From JAZGDL01 sp036477795 (GTDB taxonomy: Bacteria; Planctomycetota; Phycisphaerae; UBA1845), in the NCBI GenBank assembly GCA_036477795.1, contig JAZGDL010000541.1, forward strand, positions 1-14,814: 14,814 nucleotides of DNA, given 5' to 3'. The position numbers and the translations under genes were made by a program. The number at the start of each line of letters is the position of its first letter. Positions within the stretch are counted from its first letter, which is position 1. Shown here one piece after another: positions 1 to 8,422 of the stretch. Under the pieces are notes generated by a model. That model ran no database searches and had not been told where the DNA came from. It was given only the letters and a program-made list of their open reading frames with translations.

Positions 1-1867
1 CCGTAAAACCGGTGTAAATGGTGACTCGATCGGCGTCCTCGACCTTCAACACCGCTTTGCCCAGATCAGGCATACCGTTGCCGACGCCCACGTTCTTGAT
101 GCCACAAGCGATGCCCGCGTACTTGGCGTTGCGGTAAACGTCCTTGACGGCCTCCAAGGTCTTCTTGAGCCCGAAGGGCTTATCCAGCCTTTGACCGGTA
201 CAGAACGAATCCCCCTGAACCAGGACGTTGCGCCATCGAATCTCCCAGGCGTCAATCCCGACCTTTTCCGCAAGACGGTTCAAACATCCTTCGACGGCGA
301 ACGCCGCCTGGTTGGCACCGAATCCGCGCATGGCTCCGCAGGGCGGATTGTTGGTGTAGACCGCCAGCGACTCGATGTCCACGTTGGGCACTCGATAGGG
401 ACCGCAGGAATGACCCGCCGCCCGCTCCAGCACCTTGGCACCGACCGACGCATAGGCTCCCTTGTCGCCGATCAGGCGAGCCCGCACCGCGGTGATTCGT
501 CCGGCCTCGTCGCAGCCGACCTTCATGTGTATCTTGACCGGATGCCGCTTGGGGTGCAGGCGGAAGCTCTCCTCGCGGGTCAGCGTGCACTTGACGGGCT
601 TGTGGCAAAGGGCAGCCGCCAACGCCGTCTGGGCTTGGATGCTCAAGTCCTCCTTGCCGCCGAAAGCACCGCCGTTGGACACCAGCTTGACCCGCACGCG
701 CTCCTCGGGCCAACCCAGGACCGAGGCAATCTGCCGTTGATCGTCGAACACGCCCTGCCCTTGAGAGAGCACCTCAAGATCAAAGCGGCTGCTGCCGCCC
801 GCCGACACCGGCCTGGCGATGCACGACTCCGGCTCCAGGAACATGTGTTCAACGAACTGCGTGGAGAAGGACTCCTCGACGACATGGGCCGACGTGGCCA
901 AGGCCTTCTCCACGTCTCCCCGCCGCACCTGCGACCGGGAGAGCAGGTTTCCGCCCGGATGAATGGCTGGTGCGTCGGGCTTCAGCCCATCTGCCGGTGA
1001 AGTGATCGGTGTTCGCACCTCGTACTCGATATTAACTAGTTCCGCCGCTTCACGAGCGATATGCTGATCGCGGGCCACCGCCACCGCCAATATGTCACCG
1101 ACGTAGCGGGTCTCCTCCCCCACCGCGACCAGGATGGGCCAATCCGGCTTGACCAGACCCACGTACCGATCGCCCGGCACGTCGTCAGCGGTCAACACCC
1201 GCGTCACCCCGTCCAGTGCCAGCGCCTGCGAGGGGTCGATGCCCTTGACCAGCGCCCGCGGATGATCGCTGAAGCGCATGGCGGCATACAGCGATCCGTC
1301 GACTTTGATGTCGTCGATGTACTTGAAATCTCCCAGAACGAACTCATGTCCGCGGTACTTTTCCAGGCGCGTGCCGATCTTTCCGCTCGCCGGAGTTTCG
1401 GGCAACGGCTCCCGACGCCGCACCTTGGCCAACAGCTCAATGGCGTCGACGATTCTGGTATACCCGGTGCAGCGACAGAGATGGGCTCGCAGCTCTGCGG
1501 CGATCTCTTGGCGGGTCGGATTCTCATTTCTTTCCAGTAATGAGACCGCCCGCATGGCGATTCCCGGGATGCAGAAACCGCACTGCACGCCGCCGGCTCG
1601 CACAAAGCAGTCCGCCAACTGCCGCCGCGTCTCACTGGGCAGACCTTCCGCCGTCACCACCGATTTGCCGCGGACCTGCGACGGCTTCATGACGCACGAT
1701 AGCCTTGCCTTGCCGTCCACCAGTACCGTACAACAGCCGCACTGGGCCTGCGGTTGGCAGCCGTTCTTAGGCGAGATGATCCCCAAATCATCTCGCAGCA
1801 GGTCAAGCAGGGATCGCGACTGCTCTGCCTGGACGAACACGGGGCGTCCGTTCATTGTGAATTCCAT
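1..1867 (-). CDS. Fused 2Fe-2S / molybdopterin hydroxylase (selenium-dependent xanthine dehydrogenase / XdhD type), C-terminus cut by window edge
   Basis: This is a molybdenum hydroxylase that probably oxidises xanthine or a related purine in the cytoplasm. I read 622 codons with no stop from the ATG at 1867 to the left edge, so the C-terminus, including the usual active-site Glu, is outside the window. Residues 1-75 form a plant-type ferredoxin domain with cysteines C37, C43, C46 and C58. A second 2Fe-2S domain has C96-x2-C99 and C131-x-C133. From about residue 160 comes the molybdopterin domain, with NGGAFGGKEDL at 398-408 and RGFGANQ at 514-520. Having both parts in one chain fits the selenium-dependent XDH family and E. 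coli XdhD rather than three-subunit XDH. An AGGA lies ten bases before the ATG, and a second ATG is at codon 5. It is divergent from ygfK. The family is certain; the substrate is inferred from neighbours. A separate FAD subunit is not in view. Confidence 0.93.
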   Translation of the reverse strand, partial: MEFTMNGRPVFVQAEQSRSLLDLLRDDLGIISPKNGCQPQAQCGCCTVLVDGKARLSCVMKPSQVRGKSVVTAEGLPSETRRQLADCFVRAGGVQCGFCIPGIAMRAVSLLERNENPTRQEIAAELRAHLCRCTGYTRIVDAIELLAKVRRREPLPETPASGKIGTRLEKYRGHEFVLGDFKYIDDIKVDGSLYAAMRFSDHPRALVKGIDPSQALALDGVTRVLTADDVPGDRYVGLVKPDWPILVAVGEETRYVGDILAVAVARDQHIAREAAELVNIEYEVRTPITSPADGLKPDAPAIHPGGNLLSRSQVRRGDVEKALATSAHVVEESFSTQFVEHMFLEPESCIARPVSAGGSSRFDLEVLSQGQGVFDDQRQIASVLGWPEERVRVKLVSNGGAFGGKEDLSIQAQTALAAALCHKPVKCTLTREESFRLHPKRHPVKIHMKVGCDEAGRITAVRARLIGDKGAYASVGAKVLERAAGHSCGPYRVPNVDIESLAVYTNNPPCGAMRGFGANQAAFAVEGCLNRLAEKVGIDAWEIRWRNVLVQGDSFCTGQRLDKPFGLKKTLEAVKDVYRNAKYAGIACGIKNVGVGNGMPDLGKAVLKVEDADRVTIYTGFT

Positions 1868-1907
1868 GCGCTGATGTTCCTGGCCCATCCTGGCGGATTG
1901 TCCGACT

Positions 1908-1937
1908 TTTACACCCATCCATTGCGTCTCATATACT
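1908..1937 (+). promoter_or_regulatory. Candidate promoter for ygfK
   Basis: TTTACA (1908-1913) and TATACT (1932-1937) are each five of six to the sigma-70 consensus, with an 18-base spacer. Transcription would start near 1944 and leave a leader of about 140 bases before ygfK. It points towards the minus-strand candidate at 1953-1981, so the two could not easily be used at the same time. Confidence 0.35.
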
Positions 1938-1952
1938 AGGCTTGTTCCAGTT

Positions 1953-1981
1953 ATCATATGCAAGCCGCCGGGGTGGTACAA
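1953..1981 (-). promoter_or_regulatory. Candidate promoter for the molybdenum hydroxylase gene
   Basis: Read on the minus strand, TTGTAC (1981-1976) and TATGAT (1958-1953) are separated by 17 bases. The -10 box matches the sigma-70 consensus at five of six positions and the -35 box at three. Transcription would start near 1946 and give a leader of about 80 bases before the ATG at 1867. This was found by eye, without statistics. Confidence 0.3.
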
Positions 1982-2086
1982 CACCATGGGGACCTGTACA
2001 ATCATACTCATCGTAAGCGATGCGTACTGTCTAGGTGCACAAAGTCGCGTCTAACCAATTGACAAAGGCACCCTGGCTCAATACAA

Positions 2087-4114
<2,028 letters not shown>

Positions 4115-4276
4115 CCGCACGAGCACCATCCCATTAGCGGCGAAACTTGAGTGTTACGCATCCCGTCCAAGAACGGGGCCCGAACTGACTTGTCGTTCAG
4201 TATGCGTTTGGAAGGAGTACGGTCGCCAACTTGCACGCACCGCGCCGACGTCGCTTCTCAACGGACATCTCTACTC

Positions 4277-4897
4277 ATGACGACCGCACAGCCTGAATCG
4301 CGCATCTACGCCATCGTCCCCGCCGCCGGCCGATCCCGCCGCATGGGCCAGGCCAAGCAACTGCTCGCGGTCGACGCCAAGCCGATGCTCACGGGCATCC
4401 TCGAATCACTCGCAGATTCCCAGGTCAAGGGGATTGCACTCGTCACCTACTCCGAGATCGGCGAAGCCATTGATGTCCACGCCCTGCACAACACATTCAT
4501 TGTCGTCAACGATGACCAGGACACCGAGATGATCGATTCGATCCGCCTGGGGCTGTGCGCCTGGCATGAACGAGAATCAATCGACGATTCCGACGGCTTC
4601 CTGATCTGCCCCGCCGATCAGCCTGGCATCACCACGACCGACTTCAACAACTGCATCGACGCTTGCCGCAGGAACCCCGACCGCATCATCATTGCCGCAC
4701 ATCAGGGCAGGAGAGGCCACCCCATCATTTTCCCCGCCGCATTCGAGCGCTTTGTCCACTCCCGTGCCTGCAACACCGGACTGAGAGCCTTGCCGGGCGC
4801 ACACCCCGATGCCGTCCTCAGCGTCGCCTGCGCATCATTCGCCGTCGTCCGCAACATCAACACCCCCGAAGACTACGACAAACTCAACGAACGGTGA
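4277..4897 (+). CDS. ygfJ: MobA-like nucleotidyltransferase, YgfJ/MocA family molybdenum hydroxylase maturation protein
   Basis: This protein probably transfers a nucleotide (CMP or GMP) to the pyranopterin cofactor of the nearby hydroxylase. The N-terminal signature AAGRSRRMGQAK (residues 16-27) is the NTP-binding loop of MobA-like transferases. CPADQP (111-116) supplies the metal-binding Asp114, and GHP (147-149) and the closing NTPEDY (195-200) are also typical. From the ATG at 4277 it has 206 residues, close to the 192 of E. coli MocA and YgfJ. The frame stays open upstream to a GTG at 4151, but those 42 codons look unlike the family. No good Shine-Dalgarno precedes 4277; the GGAAGGAG near 4210 has no in-frame start behind it. 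It lies 162 bases after ygfK on the same strand, a gap in which I see nothing else, and may be co-transcribed. The base attached cannot be told from the sequence. Confidence 0.88.
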   Translation: MTTAQPESRIYAIVPAAGRSRRMGQAKQLLAVDAKPMLTGILESLADSQVKGIALVTYSEIGEAIDVHALHNTFIVVNDDQDTEMIDSIRLGLCAWHERESIDDSDGFLICPADQPGITTTDFNNCIDACRRNPDRIIIAAHQGRRGHPIIFPAAFERFVHSRACNTGLRALPGAHPDAVLSVACASFAVVRNINTPEDYDKLNER

Positions 4898-4918
4898 AAC
4901 AACCCTTTCCACAAGCCC

Positions 4919-4934
4919 ACGGATTGCAATCCGT
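4919..4934. repeat. Perfect 16-bp palindrome after ygfJ
   Basis: ACGGATTGCAATCCGT equals its own reverse complement. It begins 22 bases after the ygfJ stop, in the gap between convergent ygfJ and ssnA. No T-run follows, so a rho-independent terminator is unlikely. It may be a dispersed repeat or a protein-binding site. Confidence 0.55.
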
Positions 4935-5045
4935 AGTATCAATTTGTATTGGAAAACGAACTCCTATAGATCCCAAACGGTCCCCCCTTCGCGCGTACGT
5001 GTTTAGCGTACTGGGTGACACAGATTGACGAACCGAACGCTGGAT

Positions 5046-5107
5046 CCGAGCCCCAAGCGCCAGCGCGGGGTGACTACACACACCCGTCGCTTGCGCTCGG
5101 GGCTCGG
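5046..5107. repeat. Intergenic palindromic repeat (SPKRQRGV type)
   Basis: The left arm at 5046-5065 and the reverse complement of the right arm at 5088-5107 agree at 18 of 20 bases. The pairing continues inwards (CGGGGTG against CACCCG) with a one-base bulge, so the whole 62 bases can fold into one long hairpin. It sits between the convergent ends of ygfJ and ssnA. Read as protein, one strand gives SPKRQRGV and the other SPERKRRV, a spurious peptide pair I recognise from planctomycete genomes. The rest of the gap (4935-5045, 5108-5171) shows nothing else. Confidence 0.7.
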
Positions 5108-5171
5108 AATCGAGCACAAACACGCTAGACACGTTCCTTCGCGCAGTGAAGGGGGTTGGATTCGGCGCCCG

Positions 5172-6479
5172 TCAGAAGCGTTCCATCCGTTTCCACAGAC
5201 CAGCCGCCACGTCACCAGACGCCACCCGCACCGTGGTCTCATCGCAACTCCGCACCACGCCGTCGCGCAGCGCCCACACGCCGTTTACCATGACGTGCCG
5301 GACGTGCTGCGGGCCCATGGCGAATATGAAATGCCCCGCAAGGTTGTCACCGGTCAACGGTGTGGCCGGCCTGTAGTTCGTCACCACCACGTCGGCCGCC
5401 GACCCCACGGAGAGGCTGCCCAGCTTGACGCCAAGCTCATCCGAAGCCCGCCGTGCAGCGGAAGCCATCATCTGCAACACGTCGGCAGGCGATAGCCCCG
5501 CGCCCCCGTCACACGACTTGAACCAGGCGGTCTTCGACTCCGTGAACATGTCCGCACCGATACCGTCGGTCCCAAGGAGAACGGGGCACTTGTATTCTCC
5601 TATCGGCGTATACCCTACAGCATTGTTCATGTTCGACCGTGGATTGTGGGCTAGTGACACGCTCGTGTCATTCATCCGCGCGATGGCGTCAGATGACAGA
5701 TGGGTACCGTGGGCGAAGATCGAACCGGCTCGAAGGATGCCGTGTTCGACCAGCCGATCCATCAGGGCCACGCCGTGATCCCGCCGGCAGAACTCCTCAT
5801 CACAGGGATCCTCGGCCACGTGGATATGCACACCGCTATCGAATTCATCCGCCAACCGGGCCAGGGCATCAAGCGTGTCGTCATCAACCGTAAACGACGC
5901 GTGGGCCCCGACCAATGCCGCGAAGCGCCCGCTTGGCGACGCCTTGCACTTTTCCAGATACCGCCGGTTTTCAGCCAACCCCTCGTCGCGGCCGGCTCGA
6001 CCGTTACGGTCCGTTGTTTCGTAGCACAGCACACCGCGGAGCCCTACGTCGGCGATCCCCCGCTCGATCAGATCCAGAGAGCCGCCGATGTGCTCCGGCG
6101 AGGCATGGTGATCGATCAATGTCGTGGTGCCGCAGCGCAAGGCGTCCAGGGCACCGATTCGCCCCGACATTTCGATCGACTCCGCGTCCAGCGCCCGATC
6201 CAGCCGCCACCACACGTATTTCAGAATCTCATGGAAGTTCCGGGGCTGTTTGGGCGGCGCGGGCATCCCCGCCGCCAGGGCCGAATAGAGGTGGGTGTGC
6301 CCATTCACCAGCCCGGCCAGCACCACCGCACCATCGCAATCCAAAACCTCATCCTCTTGGGCCGCCCGCACCTCCTCCCCACTTTCAGTGATCCGCCCGT
6401 CTTCTACACGAAGCCCCCCCCGGGCCACTCCCATCGGATCAAGGTCTACCAGCAAAGCATTTTGAAGCACAGTCGCCAC
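5172..6479 (-). CDS. ssnA: SsnA-type metal-dependent aminohydrolase (amidohydrolase superfamily)
   Basis: This is a cytoplasmic hydrolase of the cytosine deaminase/chlorohydrolase group. In E. coli ssnA sits directly beside ygfK, as here within one gene, which suggests deamination or ring opening of a purine-derived compound. Numbered from the GTG at 6479, the metal ligands are all present: H61-x-H63 in NGHTHLYSALAAGMP, H218/H220 in HIHVAEDPCDEEF, H257 in FAHGTHLS, and D305 in LGTDGIGADM. Its 435 residues match the usual 440 or so. The frame is open to a GTG at 6500, but GAGGAG at 6493-6488 lies inside that extension, five and eight bases before GTG codons at 6482 and 6479, so I take 6479. 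It is convergent with ygfJ and divergent from the PLP enzyme gene. The exact substrate is unproven. Confidence 0.92.
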   Translation of the reverse strand: MATVLQNALLVDLDPMGVARGGLRVEDGRITESGEEVRAAQEDEVLDCDGAVVLAGLVNGHTHLYSALAAGMPAPPKQPRNFHEILKYVWWRLDRALDAESIEMSGRIGALDALRCGTTTLIDHHASPEHIGGSLDLIERGIADVGLRGVLCYETTDRNGRAGRDEGLAENRRYLEKCKASPSGRFAALVGAHASFTVDDDTLDALARLADEFDSGVHIHVAEDPCDEEFCRRDHGVALMDRLVEHGILRAGSIFAHGTHLSSDAIARMNDTSVSLAHNPRSNMNNAVGYTPIGEYKCPVLLGTDGIGADMFTESKTAWFKSCDGGAGLSPADVLQMMASAARRASDELGVKLGSLSVGSAADVVVTNYRPATPLTGDNLAGHFIFAMGPQHVRHVMVNGVWALRDGVVRSCDETTVRVASGDVAAGLWKRMERF

Positions 6480-6610
6480 CACCAATACTCCTCGTCGCAC
6501 TCAATCGTTCATTCCCGCCTGATCAACTCATCCATCACCATAGCCCACACCCACGGCCCTGCCAACTCCCGCCCGCCAGTGAGAACGCCGGTGCCGCCGC
6601 AGGCCAACAG

Positions 6611-6638
6611 TTGACACACCACGCCGCATGACGATAAC
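6611..6638 (+). promoter_or_regulatory. Candidate promoter for the PLP enzyme gene
   Basis: A perfect TTGACA (6611-6616) is followed after 16 bases by GATAAC (6633-6638), which matches the -10 consensus at four of six positions. The predicted leader of about 125 bases would carry the hairpins at 6664-6681 and 6717-6738. Found by eye. Confidence 0.3.
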
Positions 6639-6663
6639 TACGCGGTTTCAAAACTACCCGAGC

Positions 6664-6681
6664 CGCGGCATTCATGCCGCG
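6664..6681. repeat. Short hairpin CGCGGCA-TTCA-TGCCGCG
   Basis: Seven-base perfect arms enclose a TTCA loop in the gap between ssnA and the PLP enzyme gene. No T-run follows it. It looks like one of the small intergenic palindromes of this genome. Confidence 0.5.
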
Positions 6682-6716
6682 CGTGCGGAACCCGAAATGA
6701 GGACCGAAGAACGCTC

Positions 6717-6738
6717 GACCGAGAATCCCTTCTCGGTC
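6717..6738. repeat. Hairpin GACCGAGAA-TCCC-TTCTCGGTC
   Basis: Nine-base perfect arms enclose a TCCC loop, 35 bases before the start of the PLP enzyme gene and 20 before its Shine-Dalgarno sequence. The core CGAGAATCCYTTCTCG recurs in both hairpins at 14738-14800, where the outer pairs differ but still match. AGGACCGA at 6700-6707 could pair with TCGGTCCT at 6733-6740 instead, giving an alternative fold. Confidence 0.7.
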
Positions 6739-6772
6739 CTGTTGTAAACCTGTGTAGCGAGGAGCATATCGC

Positions 6773-8233
6773 GTGAAGATCATAGACCGCATCGATGAGA
6801 AGGTGCTTGCAAAAACAATCGTGCGTTGCCGCGAACGCAACATCGTCATCCCCACCTTCGCGCAACAGAAGGACCCCAGCCGGATTCCGCCCGTCGTCAC
6901 GGACCGACTCAAGGACGTAGGCCTGTGGGACGTTGATCCCGCCAACCTCTTTCGCATCACCTGGAAGAACGAGCCGGTCGAGCGCGGAGGCGGCTTCAAC
7001 AACGGCAACTGGATCGAGTTTCCCTCGGAACTCACCCAGGTTCCGGCCCGCATCATCGGCCTGGTCGGCAAGCACTTTCCCATCGGCGCCCACAAGGTGG
7101 GGGCCGCCTTCGGCTGCCTGGTTCCCCGGCTGGTATCGGGGCAGTTCGACCCCACCGCCCAGAAAGCCGTCTGGCCCAGCACCGGCAACTTCTGTCGCGG
7201 CGGCGCCTTCGACTGCGCTCTGCTGGCCTGCACGCCGGTGGCCATCCTCCCCGAAGGAATGTCCAGAGAACGCTTCGACTGGCTGCGCTCTATCGGCGCC
7301 GAAGTCATCGCCACCCCCGGCTGCGAGTCCAACGTTAAGGAGATTTACGACAAGTGTTGGGAGATCAAGCGCACGCGGCCGGACTGCGTTATCTTCAACC
7401 AGTTCGAGGAGTTCGGCAACGCCATCTGGCACTACGAGGTTACCGGCGGCATTGTCGACGAGATCTTCCAACGCATCGCCGGCTCCGGGGACCGCCTGGC
7501 TGCCTACATCTCCGCCACCGGCAGCGCCGGTACCATCGCCGCCGGCGACTATCTCCGAACGCGCTTCCCCATGATCCGCGTGGTCGCCACCGAAGCCCTG
7601 CAATGCCCCACCCTTCTGCAATGCGGTTTCGGAGGCCACCGCATCGAGGGCATCGGCGACAAGCACATCCCCTGGATCCACAACGTCCGCAACACCGACA
7701 TGGTGTGCGCCGTCGACGATGAGCAGTGCATGGCCCTTTCGCGCCTGTTCAACGAAGACATCGGCCGCAATTGCCTGCAAAGCCGCGGTGTGTCGGATGA
7801 GGTGATCGAACAGCTTCCGCTGCTGGGCATCAGCAGCATCTGCAATTTGATCACCGCTATCAAAACCGCCCGCTACTATGAAATGACCGGCCGCGACGTG
7901 ATCTTCGCCCCGCTAACCGACAGCATGGACCTGTACGCCTCCCGCATCGAGGAGCAGCGCGACCTTCACGGGCCTTATACCGACGCCGACGCCGCCGGCC
8001 ACTTCGCCCGCTACCTCGAAGCCGTCGGCATCGACCACATGCGCGAGCTGAACTACTACGACCGCAAGACCCTCCATAACTTCAAGTACTTCACCTGGGT
8101 CGAGCAGCAGCAACGCGACGTCGAGGAACTGAACCGCCTGTGGGACCCCGACTTCTGGACCGAAACTTTCAGCCAGGTAGACGAATGGGACAAACACATT
8201 GAAGAATTCAATAAGCAGGTCGGCGTGCTCTAG
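6773..8233 (+). CDS. PLP-dependent fold-type II enzyme (cysteine synthase / tryptophan synthase beta superfamily), possible YgeX counterpart
   Basis: This is a 486-residue pyridoxal-phosphate enzyme of the beta-family. The Schiff-base lysine is probably K108 in PIGAHKVGAAFG, a GAHK motif like that of TrpB. PSTGN (135-139) is the substrate-carboxylate loop. TGSAGTIAAG (249-258) is the phosphate-binding glycine loop, and NQFEEFGNAIWHYEVTGG (209-226) and GHRIEGIG (288-295) resemble cysteine synthase. Roughly 100 residues at the C-terminus extend beyond the usual fold and are rich in Tyr, Trp and acidic residues. The GTG at 6773 has an ideal GAGGAG eight bases upstream. In E. coli the gene next to ygeW is ygeX, a 2,3-diaminopropionate ammonia-lyase of about 400 residues. 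This protein may take that place, but its motifs are not the YgeX ones I remember, so I name only the superfamily. A beta-elimination or beta-replacement reaction is likely. Confidence 0.85.
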   Translation: MKIIDRIDEKVLAKTIVRCRERNIVIPTFAQQKDPSRIPPVVTDRLKDVGLWDVDPANLFRITWKNEPVERGGGFNNGNWIEFPSELTQVPARIIGLVGKHFPIGAHKVGAAFGCLVPRLVSGQFDPTAQKAVWPSTGNFCRGGAFDCALLACTPVAILPEGMSRERFDWLRSIGAEVIATPGCESNVKEIYDKCWEIKRTRPDCVIFNQFEEFGNAIWHYEVTGGIVDEIFQRIAGSGDRLAAYISATGSAGTIAAGDYLRTRFPMIRVVATEALQCPTLLQCGFGGHRIEGIGDKHIPWIHNVRNTDMVCAVDDEQCMALSRLFNEDIGRNCLQSRGVSDEVIEQLPLLGISSICNLITAIKTARYYEMTGRDVIFAPLTDSMDLYASRIEEQRDLHGPYTDADAAGHFARYLEAVGIDHMRELNYYDRKTLHNFKYFTWVEQQQRDVEELNRLWDPDFWTETFSQVDEWDKHIEEFNKQVGVL

Positions 8234-8264
8234 TGTAGTGTTTCACGCAGATGGCATATTATCC

Positions 8265-8286
8265 GAGACCCGACCGTAAGGGAGGG
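8265..8286 (+). repeat. 22-base dispersed repeat, copy 1 (PPSLTVG type)
   Basis: GAGACCCGACCGTAAGGGAG and the next two bases match the reverse complement of 14183-14204 at 21 of 22 positions. Both copies lie between genes. The minus strand here reads PPSLTVGSR, a recurring spurious peptide in planctomycete genomes. Confidence 0.7.
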
Positions 8287-8293
8287 TGGGTGG

Positions 8294-8314
8294 CCCACCT
8301 CGTTTCGAGGTGGG
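8294..8314. repeat. Hairpin CCCACCTCG-TTT-CGAGGTGGG
   Basis: Nine-base perfect arms enclose a three-base loop in the gap between the PLP enzyme gene and ygeW. No run of T follows, so this does not look like a standard terminator. Confidence 0.65.
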
Positions 8315-8363
8315 GGACACGATGATCCACGCGCCAACGTCGGACCTTGTCGTATCATCCAGC

Positions 8364-8386
8364 CCCCACCTTCAGAGAAGGTGGGG
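8364..8386. repeat. Hairpin CCCCACCTTC-AGA-GAAGGTGGGG
   Basis: Ten-base perfect arms enclose an AGA loop, 36 bases before the ygeW start. The outer CCCACC/GGTGGG pairs are shared with the hairpin at 8294-8314, while the inner pairs differ but still match. The two could also cross-pair. Confidence 0.65.
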
Positions 8387-8422
8387 CACCCCCCGCAAAC
8401 TGCGAACGACATGGAGAGAACG

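Noticed and set aside
191..1000. A 269-codon plus-strand open frame opposite the hydroxylase gene
   Set aside because: It is antisense to an intact, motif-rich coding frame and its translation shows no family features; GC-rich DNA often opens the opposite strand.
4151..4276. A longer ygfJ beginning at GTG 4151
   Set aside because: The extra 42 residues do not resemble the family, whose signature begins about ten residues after the ATG at 4277, and there is no ribosome binding site for 4151.
6638..7780. A 380-codon minus-strand open frame over the PLP enzyme gene and its leader
   Set aside because: The plus-strand frame has a perfect ribosome binding site and PLP motifs; the antisense translation is low-complexity Gly/Ala/Val/Asp.
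8294..8386. Rho-independent terminators after the PLP enzyme gene
   Set aside because: The stems are strong but no run of T follows either one.
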